NCBI GenBank assembly: GCA_031401675.1
Contig: JANNRR010000045.1
Span: 1 to 64,000, forward strand
Direction: 5' to 3'
DNA length: 64,000 nt
Origin: JANNRR01 sp031401675
Lineage (GTDB): Bacteria; Pseudomonadota; Alphaproteobacteria; Rhodobacterales; Rhodobacteraceae
Shown here: piece by piece, positions 35,055 to 43,437 of the stretch
How the letters are laid out: every line of letters starts with the position of its first letter
Numbering within the stretch: position 1 is the first letter of the stretch
Program-made: the position numbers and the translations under genes
Notes under the pieces: generated by a model
The model's input: the letters and a program-made list of their open reading frames with translations, nothing else
Database searches by the model: none
What the model was told of the DNA's origin: nothing

Positions 35055-35402
35055 CTAATCCACCGCCCGGATCAGCTTGCGCTCCAGTGCGCCCAGCACC
35101 TGCGCCAGGTCGGCACCGCGCTTCAGCACCTGACCGTCGGCCCCGATCAGCCCATACTGGCCCTGCCGCGCCCGCAGCTTCGGGCGCTTTTCGATCCGGT
35201 ACAGCGGATGTTCTGCCGTGCGGCGAAAGATCGCGAACACCGCCACCTCGGTCAGACACGAGATGCCGTAGTCGCGCCATTCCCCGGCTGCCACCATCCG
35301 GCCATAGATCGCTAGGATAGCGCTCAACTCGCGCCGGTCAAAACTGACCTGTTCGGCGAACCGGGGGGATTGCGGGAACAGGGTCGGCGTCTGAACCGTC
35401 AT
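35055..35402 (-). CDS. DUF2794 family protein
   Basis: 115 residues, soluble (VSFDRRELSAILAIYGRMVAAGEWRDYGISCLTEVAVFAIFRRTAEHPLYRIEKRPKLRARQGQYG...). This fits the alphaproteobacterial DUF2794 family, of unknown function. The ATG at 35402 gives the family length. It converges on the NlpC/P60 gene and lies 268 bases downstream of imuB; the DNA between (35403-35670) holds no gene I can support, including no part of dnaE2. Confidence 0.8.
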   Translation of the reverse strand: MTVQTPTLFPQSPRFAEQVSFDRRELSAILAIYGRMVAAGEWRDYGISCLTEVAVFAIFRRTAEHPLYRIEKRPKLRARQGQYGLIGADGQVLKRGADLAQVLGALERKLIRAVD

Positions 35403-35670
35403 GAGCCTCAGACTGGCGCGGCTTCCGGCGCAAATCAAGGCCCGCCTGATTTTTGCCGCAAAAAGACCCGCAAAGCACCGCGCCACCCGCAAACTCAGGC
35501 CCGGATTGGCGGCGAGAACGGTGGCATAGCGCTTGTCGCTACCCCGGTGCCGCAGATTAACAGCCCCCACCCAGCCTGCGGCGCCGGGGACACTATCCCC
35601 CCCCACTCTGATACGTGTCTGGAATACGCGGTTGCCGGTCTGGCCGCCCGACTGGTGCAGGCGCATCGCC

Positions 35671-37362
35671 TCAGGCAAAGCTGCCATGGCAGAACCAGCC
35701 ACCAGAGACTCCGCCGCCAGAGACACCGCCAGACGCGGCACCGCCATGCGCATAGAACAGCCACAGCCGTTCGCCCGACCCGGTCTCGATCCGCCAGTAG
35801 TCGCGCAGGCCGGATCGCCATTCGGGGTCATCCAGCCACCATTCCGGTGCGATGCGTTCCGGCCCGGTGGCTGACGCGGTGACCAGATCGCGCCGGCGCC
35901 AGCGGAACCGCGCCGGCGGCACCGGGCTTTCGGGCGCATCGCGGACCGACACCGGTTCGGGCCGGTGCAGCAGCAAGGGCCGCGGCACCGGTGGCGCGGG
36001 CCAGTCCGCCGCCGGTTCCGACCAGGCGGCAGCCAGCACCTGCGCCGCCTTTTCCGGGATGTGACTGTCGGCGGGGTGCAGGCGGGTGACCGCCTCCAGC
36101 CCGATCCGCGCCCCGATCTTGGCGACAAGGTCATCCAGCGCGGTGTTCGACGCCAGCCGCGCCGCCACATCGTCGGCGGCATCCATATGGCCCTTGTGGC
36201 TGCGGGCATGCACCGGCTCGGTCTGCTGCGCCTCCAGCCGCATCATGTCGATGCCGAAGCCCGGCTCGATCTCGGGCACCTTCAGGCGCAGCAGCGGCCG
36301 GATGCGGTCGGGCTCGGCCGCCGGACGGGCCAGGCCCAGATCGAAGCACTGAACCGTATGGTCCGACCGGTGCACCTCCAGCCGGACCCGGCGGGCGCCG
36401 CGGCCCTTTGCCGTCAGATGCGCGCACAGGCGCGGCAGCAGCCGGTCGATGGCGGCATGGATATCCTAGGGCAGGCCGATCGGGTCGGGAAAGGTCAGGC
36501 GGGTGGCGAAATGGTGCGGCGGGCGGGCGGGCGACACCGGCTCGGGTTCCACACCCAACGCCTGATCCAGCCGGTGCACCACCTCGCGGCCGAACCGCCG
36601 GGCCAGGCTGGCGCGCGGCAGCCCCATCAGATCCTCGATCCGGGTCAGACCCAGCCGGGCCAGCGCCGCCACCGTATCGGCGGGCAGGCGCAGCGCGGCG
36701 ACAGGCAGGGCGGCCAGCGCCGATCTGCCATGGCCGGGGCTGGCAATCCGGCCTTCGGGCGTGCCGGGCAGCCCCGGGCGCGGCGCAGGCCCGCCCCGTT
36801 CCCAGTTGCGCTTCTTGGCGGCGCGCGACCGGGTGGCCCGCGCCTCCTGATCGATGGCATCGCCGGAGCGGGCGGCGGCAATGCCGCGCCCGGCAAACCG
36901 GGCCAGCGCCCAGGCCGCCCCGGCGGTATCGGCAATGCCGGTGCGCACACACAGGCCCAGATCGGCGCAGTCGGCCTCGGCCTGCGTCACCAGCGCCGCC
37001 TCGCCGCCGAACAGATGCGCGCAGCCGGTCAGATCGACGATCAGGCTGGCGGGCGGCTCCTCGGCCACCCAGGGGCTGAACTTGCCGGCCCAGCGCCGCA
37101 ACGAGGTCAGGAACATCGCATCGGCCAGCGGATTGGCGGGGCGGGTGACGAGGTGAGGGCACATGGCGCGGGCATCGCGCAGCGGCTGGCCCACCCGCAA
37201 CCCCTCGGCCTCGGCCTCGCGGCTCAGGCTGGCCAGCAGCTGGGTGTTCGCCACCTCCTCCACCACCGCCAATGGCCCCGGCAATATCCCGCGTTCGGCC
37301 CGCAGCGCCCGGTCAGCGGCCAGACGGGGAAACCAGAGCGAGAGGATTCGGCGGTGCGACAT
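35671..37362 (-). pseudogene. imuB: imuB (SOS mutagenesis Y-family polymerase-like protein) with in-frame amber codon
   Basis: ImuB is a catalytically inactive Y-family polymerase homologue that bridges ImuA, DnaE2 and the beta clamp during SOS mutagenesis. The frame runs from the ATG at 37362 (MSHRRILSLWFPRLAADRAL) through the UmuC-like domain to TAG at 36466-36468, 298 residues in. It then continues in the same frame for 264 more codons with typical ImuB sequence (DIHAAIDRLLPRLCAHL..., PLLRLKVPEIEPGFGIDMMRLEA, DYWRIETGSGERLWLFYAHG, GWFCHGSFA). A single substitution would restore the full-length protein. Near the end lies an unusual Gly/Ser repeat (GGVSGGGVSGG). A LexA-type box sits nine bases before the ATG. 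No imuA or dnaE2 is adjacent. Confidence 0.88.
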
Positions 37363-37717
37363 CGGCCAATGTTCGCATTTTGTTCCGATCAGTCCAAGCG
37401 CAATGTCACCCGCCCGCGTCACGGCAGGCTGCGGCGATCCACCGGGCAATCAAGCCGGCGCGCACCCTGCCGACTCGCCCCGTCCGTACCGCGCCCGTGC
37501 CGCCATGTGCATGGAAATGGCTGCGGACAGGGCGCACGGGCGGCCCGAAAACCCCGCACACTCCGGCCCGGCGGGGGTCTGCACCGGCAAATCCGCTGAC
37601 TCGAGCGCTCTTTCGATGACAAAACCGTGATTAATCGCCAATCAGACCAAAGCCCGTCTTTTGCGGTTCACAAACGTACGTATATGCTGCGCGTGTGTCT
37701 TAACCGGGAGTTTACCC
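37363..37717. other. 355-bp divergent intergenic region between imuB and the cytochrome c' gene
   Basis: It contains the SOS box of imuB at 37371-37385 and, at its right end, a likely cytochrome c' promoter (TTGCGG ... TATATG around 37660-37686) that includes the palindrome ACGTACGT. The middle part is GC-rich without convincing coding sequence; I do not see an imuA remnant. Confidence 0.6.
37371..37385. promoter_or_regulatory. LexA (SOS) box of imuB
   Basis: GTTC-GCATTTT-GTTC matches the alphaproteobacterial LexA operator GTTC-N7-GTTC exactly. It lies nine bases before the imuB ATG on the leftward strand, so repressor binding would block transcription or initiation directly. Confidence 0.8.
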
Positions 37718-38149
37718 ATGAACTTGATCTCCAAGACCCTGACGCTCGGCCTTGTGCTGGCTGCGGGCGTTGCGCTTGCTCAGGATGCCACCGTTGCGTC
37801 GGTGATTGCGCGCAAGGAACTCATGCGGGGGCAAGGCGGGGCCGTGAAGGTTCTGGGCGACATGGCCGGCGGCAAGGCGGCGTTCGACGCTGGTGCCGCC
37901 GAAGCGGCCCGGGCCAAGCTGGCGGGTCACGCTTCCGGAATCGCTGCGGCGTTCGAGCCGAACGAGGCTGACCCGGCCTCGAAAGCCAAACCGGAGGTCT
38001 GGACCAACTGGGCCGATTTCGTATCCAAGGCCGATGCGCTGGTTGCGGCCGCCAAGGCGATGGACACCGCTACGGTCGAAGGCGTGCAGGCCGGCATGGC
38101 CGGGGTCGGCGGTGCCTGCAAGGATTGCCACACCTCGTTCCGCATGTAG
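37718..38149 (+). CDS. Cytochrome c'
   Basis: 143 residues with a signal peptide (MNLISKTLTLGLVLAAGVALAQ), a four-helix bundle pattern and the haem-binding motif CKDCH close to the C-terminus (GVGGACKDCHTSFRM), diagnostic of class II cytochromes c. Periplasmic; the family binds NO or other small gases and may relieve nitrosative stress. GGGAG lies seven bases before the ATG. Monocistronic, convergent with the I78 lipoprotein genes. Confidence 0.92.
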   Translation: MNLISKTLTLGLVLAAGVALAQDATVASVIARKELMRGQGGAVKVLGDMAGGKAAFDAGAAEAARAKLAGHASGIAAAFEPNEADPASKAKPEVWTNWADFVSKADALVAAAKAMDTATVEGVQAGMAGVGGACKDCHTSFRM

Positions 38150-38213
38150 TCGGTCCGCATCTAATCGCGCACGATTGCCTGTTTGGGGCCGGGGCAACCC
38201 GGCCCTTCGCATG

Positions 38214-38498
38214 TCAGCCGCACCACACGCTGCTGATCACTTCCCGCAGGTTGATCTCGATGTTCAGCCGGTCCGGGCCGTAATCCTCGGTCACCGCGTC
38301 ACCGGGGCGGATGAACCGCACCGGCCCGGCAAACTTCATCGTCGCCAGCACCCGCGCCGGCTGGCCGATCAGCCGTTGCAGGCCGGGCGCGCCGCACCGG
38401 CCGGTTTCGTCGCCGCCACCGCCGCCACCGCCCGGCGGCAGGGGCTGACACGCGGCCAGCATGCCGACGATCAAGAGAACCCCGGTCGTTCGCCGCAT
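38214..38498 (-). CDS. I78-family peptidase inhibitor lipoprotein (copy 2 of a tandem pair)
   Basis: 94 residues. A lipoprotein signal ends at LLIVGMLAAC, with Cys as the lipidation site, followed by a Gly-rich linker (PPGGGGGGGDE) and an INH_I78 domain (CGAPGLQRLIGQPARVL, VRFIRPGDAVTEDYGPDRLNIEI, VWCG). The two cysteines at the domain ends probably form the family disulfide. I78 proteins inhibit serine proteases in the envelope. The start ATG at 38498 lies 11 bases after the stop of a paralogue on the same strand. Confidence 0.82.
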   Translation of the reverse strand: MRRTTGVLLIVGMLAACQPLPPGGGGGGGDETGRCGAPGLQRLIGQPARVLATMKFAGPVRFIRPGDAVTEDYGPDRLNIEINLREVISSVWCG

Positions 38499-38508
38499 CA
38501 CCGCCTCC

Positions 38509-38832
38509 TCATCCGCAGCCGATCCGCGCGATGTCGCCGGATCGGCCCAGCCAGAAATTGACCCTTCCCGCGCTGTATTCCTGCGTGATGATGCCGCCAT
38601 GCGGCACCACCCGGTAGGCGCGGGCAATCGGCACCCCTTCCAGAACCGATGCAGGCTGACCCAGATACTGCGCGAAATCGGCGGCCTGGCACAGATCGGG
38701 CTCGACCTCGTTCAGCCCCGGCGTCACATCCTCGACCGCCGGGCCACCACCGGCCCCGCCATCCGGCACGTCGCGCACCGGCGCCGGCCCGCACGCGGCA
38801 AGCAGCAAAACGGCAAAGGTCCAACCGCGCAT
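38509..38832 (-). CDS. I78-family peptidase inhibitor lipoprotein (copy 1 of a tandem pair)
   Basis: 107 residues; lipobox LLLAAC, then a Pro/Gly/Asp-rich linker, then an I78-like domain (LCQAADFAQYLGQPASVLEGV, AYRVVPHGGIITQEYSAGRVNFWL, RIGCG). It diverges strongly from its downstream neighbour but has the same layout and paired cysteines, so the two arose by old tandem duplication or were recruited together. Divergent from the formaldehyde dehydrogenase gene. Confidence 0.8.
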   Translation of the reverse strand: MRGWTFAVLLLAACGPAPVRDVPDGGAGGGPAVEDVTPGLNEVEPDLCQAADFAQYLGQPASVLEGVPIARAYRVVPHGGIITQEYSAGRVNFWLGRSGDIARIGCG

Positions 38833-38909
38833 CCTGATCCTGCTGGCAAAGGTTGCAATACGCCGATCTTTGGCACAGGGTTGCCCTAAATGTATAGAGG
38901 AGACTGCGC

Positions 38910-40040
38910 ATGCGCACCCGTGCCGCCGTGGCCGTTCAGGCCGGCAAGCCCTTGGAAATCATGGAGGTGAACCTGGACGGCCCGAAGGCCGGCGAGGTTC
39001 TGGTGGAAATCATGGCCACCGGCATCTGCCATACCGATGAATTCACCCTGTCGGGTGCCGACCCCGAAGGCATGTTCCCCGCCATTCTCGGCCACGAAGG
39101 CGCGGGCGTGGTGGTCGATGTCGGCGCGGGCGTCACCAGCCTGGAAAAGGGCGACCATGTCATCCCGCTTTACACGCCCGAATGTCGCACCTGCCCGTCG
39201 TGCCTCAGCCGCAAGACCAACCTCTGCACCTCGATCCGCGCCACGCAAGGCAAGGGCCTGATGCCCGATGGCACCAGCCGGTTTTCCACCCTCGATGGCG
39301 ACCCGATCCTGCACTACATGGGCTGTTCCACCTTCTCCAACTTCACGGTGCTGCCGGAAATCGCACTGGCGAAAGTCCGCGAGGATGCGCCGTTCGACAA
39401 GATCTGCTACATCGGCTGCGGCGTCACCACCGGCGTCGGCGCAGTGATCAACACGGCGAAAGTCGAAATCGGCGCCAAAGCCGTGGTGTTCGGCCTGGGC
39501 GGCATCGGGCTGAACGTCATTCAGGGCCTGCGCCTGGCCGGGGCCGACATGATCATCGGCGTCGACATCAACCCGGCCCGAAAGGCCTGGGGCGAACGGT
39601 TCGGGATGACGCATTTCGTCAACCCGCGCGAAATCGAGGGCGGCATCGTTGATCACATCGTGCGGATGACCAAAACCCCGTTCGACCAGATCGGCGGCGC
39701 GGATTATTCGTTCGACTGCACCGGCAACGTCAAGGTGATGCGCGACGCGCTGGAATGCACGCATCGCGGCTGGGGCCAGAGCATCATCATCGGCGTCGCC
39801 CCGGCCGGAGCCGTGATCGAAACCCGCCCCTTCCAGCTGGTCACCGGCCGCATCTGGAAAGGCACCGCCTTCGGTGGCGCGCGCGGCCGCACCGACGTGC
39901 CGCGCATCGTCGACTGGTACATGGAAGGCAAGATCGAGATCGACCCGATGATCACCCATATCCTGCCGCTGAGCGACATCAACCGGGGGTTTGATCTGAT
40001 GCATTCGGGGGAAAGCATTCGCAGCGTGGTGGTCTACTGA
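38910..40040 (+). CDS. adhC: S-(hydroxymethyl)glutathione dehydrogenase, class III alcohol dehydrogenase
   Basis: 376 residues. Catalytic zinc ligands are in GICHTDEF (Cys) and ILGHEGAGVV (His, Glu) with Cys in CYIGCGVTTG; the structural zinc cysteines are PECRTCPSCLSRKTNLC; NAD is bound at VFGLGGIGLNVIQG. It oxidises the formaldehyde-glutathione adduct. GAGGAGA precedes the ATG. The downstream gene is a DmdA-like methyltransferase with a 55-base gap, suggesting co-transcription and a one-carbon link. A degraded copy of its last ~285 bases lies at 42042-42323. Confidence 0.93.
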   Translation: MRTRAAVAVQAGKPLEIMEVNLDGPKAGEVLVEIMATGICHTDEFTLSGADPEGMFPAILGHEGAGVVVDVGAGVTSLEKGDHVIPLYTPECRTCPSCLSRKTNLCTSIRATQGKGLMPDGTSRFSTLDGDPILHYMGCSTFSNFTVLPEIALAKVREDAPFDKICYIGCGVTTGVGAVINTAKVEIGAKAVVFGLGGIGLNVIQGLRLAGADMIIGVDINPARKAWGERFGMTHFVNPREIEGGIVDHIVRMTKTPFDQIGGADYSFDCTGNVKVMRDALECTHRGWGQSIIIGVAPAGAVIETRPFQLVTGRIWKGTAFGGARGRTDVPRIVDWYMEGKIEIDPMITHILPLSDINRGFDLMHSGESIRSVVVY

Positions 40041-40095
40041 AACCGATCCATTGACCGGCCCGGACCAGAAGGCCGGCATCCGTACAGGAGTCTGC

Positions 40096-41199
40096 ATGTT
40101 TTCCATTTTTCCATCGGCCCGGCTGCGCCCGTCGCCGTTCTATGACGCCACGCTGGCCGAGGGCGTGACCTCGATGACGGTGTACAACCACATGTTGTTG
40201 CCCACCGGCTATGGCCAGCCCGAGGCGGAATACTGGCGGCTGATCAACGGTGTCAGCCAGTGGGATGTGGCGGCGGAACGTCAGGTGCAGCTGCGCGGCC
40301 CCGATGCCGGGCGGCTGGCGCAGATCCTTGCGGCGCGCGACCTGAGCCGCTGCGCTGTCGGGCAGGGCAAGTATGTGCCGCTTTGCAATCACCAAGGCGT
40401 GCTGATCAACGACCCGATCCTGCTGAAGCGGGCCGACGACCTCTATTGGCTGTCAATCGCCGACAGCAACATCTGGTTCTGGGCCGAAGCCGTCGCCACC
40501 GAACGCGGGCTGCGGGTCGAGGTGTCAGAGCCCGACGTGTCACCGATGGCGCTGCAGGGGCCGAAGGCGGTCGAGGTGGTGGCGCATGTCTGCGGCGACT
40601 GGGTGCGGGGGCTGAAGTATTTCTGGTTCCGCGACACCGAGATTGCCGGGATACCGGTGGTGGTGGCGCGGTCGGGCTGGTCCAAGCAGGGCGGCTACGA
40701 AATCTATCTGCGCGACGGCAGCCGTGGCACCGCGCTGTGGAACATCTTTCGCGAGGCGGGGGCGCCCTGGGGGATCGGGCCGGGCAATCCGAACTGGTGC
40801 GAAAGGGTGGAAAGCGGGCTGATCTCGTACGGCGGGGATACCGATGCCGCAACCAATCCGTTCGAGGTGCGGATGGGTAAGTATGTCGATCTGGACGTGC
40901 CCAACGATACGATCGGCATCGCCGCGCTGCGCCGGATCAGTGCCGAGGGGCCAAGGCGGCAATCGCTGGGCGTGATCCTGGACGAGCCTGAACCCGTCGC
41001 TTCGGGATTCAGCTGGCACCCGATCCTGCAGGGCGGGGTCCGGGTGGGCGATCTGACCAACGTGGCGTTTTCCTATCGGCTGCACCAGAATATCGGCTTT
41101 GCGCTGATCTCTTCCGCCTGCGCCATCGGCGACCGGGTAGAGGTTGCCATGCCGGGGCGCAGCCTGCCCGGCCGCTTGACCGACCTGCCGTTCCTGTAA
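40096..41199 (+). CDS. DmdA-like / GcvT-family tetrahydrofolate-dependent demethylase
   Basis: 367 residues with GcvT N-terminal and C-terminal barrel domains. The pattern [16 protein letters not shown]...[59 protein letters not shown] section and [15 protein letters not shown] follows DMSP demethylase (DmdA) closely and is distinct from GcvT. DmdA moves a methyl group from dimethylsulfoniopropionate to tetrahydrofolate. Many DmdA-like paralogues act on other substrates, so the call is to the family. CAGGAG precedes the ATG. The next gene is a crotonase, 20 bases on. Confidence 0.75.
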   Translation: MFSIFPSARLRPSPFYDATLAEGVTSMTVYNHMLLPTGYGQPEAEYWRLINGVSQWDVAAERQVQLRGPDAGRLAQILAARDLSRCAVGQGKYVPLCNHQGVLINDPILLKRADDLYWLSIADSNIWFWAEAVATERGLRVEVSEPDVSPMALQGPKAVEVVAHVCGDWVRGLKYFWFRDTEIAGIPVVVARSGWSKQGGYEIYLRDGSRGTALWNIFREAGAPWGIGPGNPNWCERVESGLISYGGDTDAATNPFEVRMGKYVDLDVPNDTIGIAALRRISAEGPRRQSLGVILDEPEPVASGFSWHPILQGGVRVGDLTNVAFSYRLHQNIGFALISSACAIGDRVEVAMPGRSLPGRLTDLPFL

Positions 41200-41219
41200 G
41201 ACAAGCGGAGAGTATCACG

Positions 41220-42026
41220 ATGCAGAACCTTTCATCGCTCGGGCTGGCGCGGATCGCGCTGGATCAGCACGAGGACGGCGTGCTGATTGCCACGCTGAAC
41301 CGCCCCGACAAGCGCAACGCGCTGGATGCGGCCAGCGTCGAGGAACTGATCGCGCTGTTTTCGGCAGTGCCGCGTGCCGGGGTGCGGGCGGTGGTGCTGG
41401 CGGCTGCGGGCGATCATTTCTGCGCCGGGCTCGATCTGGTCGAGCATCATCAGGCCGACCGCAGCCCGGCCGATTTCATGCACCTGTGCCTGCGCTGGCA
41501 CGAGGCGTTCAACAAGATGGAGTACGGCGGCGTGCCGATCATTGCCGCACTGAAAGGCGCAGTGGTTGGCGGCGGGCTGGAACTTGCGTCGGCAGCGCAT
41601 ATCCGGGTGGCGGATGCCGGCACCTATTTCGCCCTGCCCGAGGGCCAGCGCGGCCTGTTTACCGGCGGCGGTGCCACGATCCGGGTGGCCGGGCTGGTGG
41701 GCAAGGCGCGGATGATCGACATGATGCTGACCGGCCGGGTCTATCAGGGGGTCGAGGCGGTCAGCGTTGGCCTGTGCCAGCATCTGGTCGAGGGATCGAG
41801 CCTGGACCGGGCGCTGGACCTGGCGCGGGCGACGGCGCGCAACCTGCCCCTGACCAACTTTGCCATCTGTTCGGCGATCTCGCACATGGGCAACATGTCG
41901 GGCTTCGATGCGGCCTACGCCGAGGCAGTGGTGGCCGGGATCGTGAACACCCAGCCCGAGGCCCGCGCCCGGCTGGAAGCCTTTGCCAACAAGACGGCGG
42001 CGCGGGTGCGGCCCAACCAGGCGTGA
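41220..42026 (+). CDS. Enoyl-CoA hydratase/isomerase (crotonase) family protein
   Basis: 268 residues. The oxyanion-hole segments are DHFCAGLDL and [13 protein letters not shown]; candidate catalytic acids are the Glu in GGGLELA and the Glu in LPEGQRGLF. It starts ATG after AAGCGGAGAG. Coupled 20 bases behind the DmdA-like gene. In the DMSP demethylation pathway a crotonase (DmdD) hydrates methylthioacryloyl-CoA, so this could be a DmdD-type enzyme, but no CoA ligase or dehydrogenase of that pathway is visible in the window. A generic acyl-CoA role is equally possible. Confidence 0.78.
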   Translation: MQNLSSLGLARIALDQHEDGVLIATLNRPDKRNALDAASVEELIALFSAVPRAGVRAVVLAAAGDHFCAGLDLVEHHQADRSPADFMHLCLRWHEAFNKMEYGGVPIIAALKGAVVGGGLELASAAHIRVADAGTYFALPEGQRGLFTGGGATIRVAGLVGKARMIDMMLTGRVYQGVEAVSVGLCQHLVEGSSLDRALDLARATARNLPLTNFAICSAISHMGNMSGFDAAYAEAVVAGIVNTQPEARARLEAFANKTAARVRPNQA

Positions 42027-42041
42027 TGCGCGGCGCGCCGG

Positions 42042-42323
42042 CATGCCCGCATCGCGGCCAGGGCCAGAGCATCATCTCGTCGCCCGCACCGGCACGGTCA
42101 TCGAAACCCGCCCCTTCCAACTCGTCACCGGGCGTATATGGACAGACCCCGCATAGTTTGGAGCAAGGGGTCGCACCGACGTGCCGCGCATCGCCGATTG
42201 ATACACGGAGGGCAAGATCGAGATCGACCCGATGATCACCCACATCCTGAAGCTGGAGGACATCAACCGGGGTTTGACCTTATGCATTCGGGGTAAAGCA
42301 GTCGAAGCGTGGTGGTGTATTGG
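42042..42323 (+). pseudogene. Degraded 3' fragment of a class III alcohol dehydrogenase gene
   Basis: This stretch aligns end to end with the last ~285 bases of the intact dehydrogenase gene (39755-40040): for example GGGCCAGAGCATCATC, ATCGAAACCCGCCCCTTCCA, and GATCGACCCGATGATCACCC are shared exactly. It carries small deletions, frameshifts and stop codons (TAG in GCATAGTTTG, TGA in GCCGATTGATAC) and has lost the final stop. It lies just after the crotonase gene, so the dehydrogenase 3' end brackets the dmdA-like and crotonase pair. Confidence 0.88.
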
Positions 42324-42326
42324 GGG

Positions 42327-42581
42327 GTGGCGATCGAGATTTTGCATATTGACCGGACCGATCCGGCAGGTTTTCCGATGTTCAACGATCTAGCCGCAGA
42401 CATCTGGCGGTGCTTTCGTGACGACCCGCGCGTCGATGTGGACTTGGCCGCATCAGACAACGGCAGCAACATGCTGATTGCCACAACTCGCATACCCCTC
42501 AAGGGACGAACGCTTCAGACAATTCACAAGATCGTCGAACGGCACATGATGGGCGATGACATCAGGATCGGGAGCGATTGA
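42327..42581 (+). CDS. Small uncharacterised protein
   Basis: 84 residues if it starts at the GTG after GGGGGG (VAIEILHIDRTDPAGFPMFNDLAADIWRCFRDDPRVDVDLAASDNGSNMLIATTRIPLKGRTLQTIHKIVERHMM...). A start further upstream would fuse it to the dehydrogenase remnant; an ATG at 42378 is another option. Pattern suggests a small mixed alpha/beta protein. No family recognised. Lower GC than the flanks. It precedes the toxin-antitoxin pair and may be part of the same accessory patch. Confidence 0.45.
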   Translation: MAIEILHIDRTDPAGFPMFNDLAADIWRCFRDDPRVDVDLAASDNGSNMLIATTRIPLKGRTLQTIHKIVERHMMGDDIRIGSD

Positions 42582-42647
42582 TTTGCCCATGATCCCGTGC
42601 TATCTAGCTATCTGGCTAGCCTGATTGTTGGCCTGGAAGGAAAACTC

Positions 42648-42911
42648 GTGTGGACACTTCAGGATGCCAAGAACCGCTTTTCGGCCGTTGTCGATGCGGC
42701 GCTGGCCGGGCAGCCGCAGGAAGTATCCCGTCGGGGCAAACCCGCCGTGGTGATCGTATCCGCTGAAGAATTCGCGCGGCTGAACGCTCTGGCGGGGGCG
42801 AAGGCGTCGGGCGTGTTGTTCATTGATCATCTGTTGGCAATGCCGCAAGGCGACGAGGACTGGCTGACCGCCGACCGACCGAAGACCGCAAGCCGGGACA
42901 TCGGGTTTTGA
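42648..42911 (+). CDS. Phd/YefM-family antitoxin
   Basis: 87 residues from the GTG at 42648, chosen because GGAAGG lies seven bases before it and because VWTLQDAKNRFSAVVDAALAGQPQEVSRRGKPAVVIVS is the standard family N-terminus. This domain binds DNA as a dimer. The C-terminal toxin-binding tail reads LLAMPQGDEDWLTADRP. It overlaps the start of the PIN-domain gene by four bases (TTGA), the classic antitoxin-toxin arrangement; the complex should repress its own promoter. Confidence 0.88.
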   Translation: MWTLQDAKNRFSAVVDAALAGQPQEVSRRGKPAVVIVSAEEFARLNALAGAKASGVLFIDHLLAMPQGDEDWLTADRPKTASRDIGF

Positions 42912-43312
42912 TCCGAATCCTGGATACAGACATCCTTTCGCTTCTGCGCAGGCCAGAGCGTGTTCCGCAACTGGTTGCGTGGCGCGGGCAGATCGAGGAT
43001 GCAACGCTGCATCTGACAGTTGTGACGCTGGGCGAGATCGAACGGGGCATTCACCGTCAGCGCCGGATCAATCCGGTCTTTGCCGCCGCGCTTGCGGATT
43101 GGGCACAGGCCATTCACCAGACCTTTGCCGACCGCATCCTCGATTTTGACCGGTCCGCTGCGCGGGTATGGGGAAGGTTGACGGCAGAGCGCGGCTATCA
43201 GAACGCCGACCTTGTAATCGCCGCCATCTCCCATTCACGCGACGCAATTCTGGTAACGCGCAACGTCGCCGATTTCGCGGGCACCGGGGTCAGGGTGGAA
43301 AACCCGTTCTGA
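42908..43312 (+). CDS. PIN-domain (VapC-type) toxin ribonuclease
   Basis: 134 residues starting at TTG within the antitoxin stop. The four acidic positions of PIN nucleases are visible: Asp in ILDTDI near the N-terminus, Glu in LGEIERG, Asp in YQNADLVIAA, and Asp in TRNVADF. It is predicted to cleave RNA (tRNA or rRNA in known members) when freed from the antitoxin. Pairing of a PIN toxin with a Phd-type antitoxin is common in alphaproteobacteria. Confidence 0.88.
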   Translation: MIRILDTDILSLLRRPERVPQLVAWRGQIEDATLHLTVVTLGEIERGIHRQRRINPVFAAALADWAQAIHQTFADRILDFDRSAARVWGRLTAERGYQNADLVIAAISHSRDAILVTRNVADFAGTGVRVENPF

Positions 43313-43437
43313 ACAACGGCGTCAGACCGAAAACGCCCGGAAGTCTTGACAACTCCCTAACGCAAACGTCCAACCCGTTGATATTGCTGCCACCGCCAAG
43401 CGTCTCGCGCCGAGACGCTTGCTCGTGCCAGCCCAGG

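Noticed and set aside
37419..37641. Leftward short frames upstream of imuB that might be imuA
   Set aside because: No RecA-like or ImuA-like pattern; Arg/Pro-rich composition and only 60-70 codons.
42072..42347. Leftward 91-aa frame over the dehydrogenase remnant
   Set aside because: It is the antisense of the pseudogene; the intact dehydrogenase has a matching antisense frame.
42327..43312. Mobile element around the toxin-antitoxin pair
   Set aside because: No transposase, integrase, terminal repeats or target-site duplication could be found.
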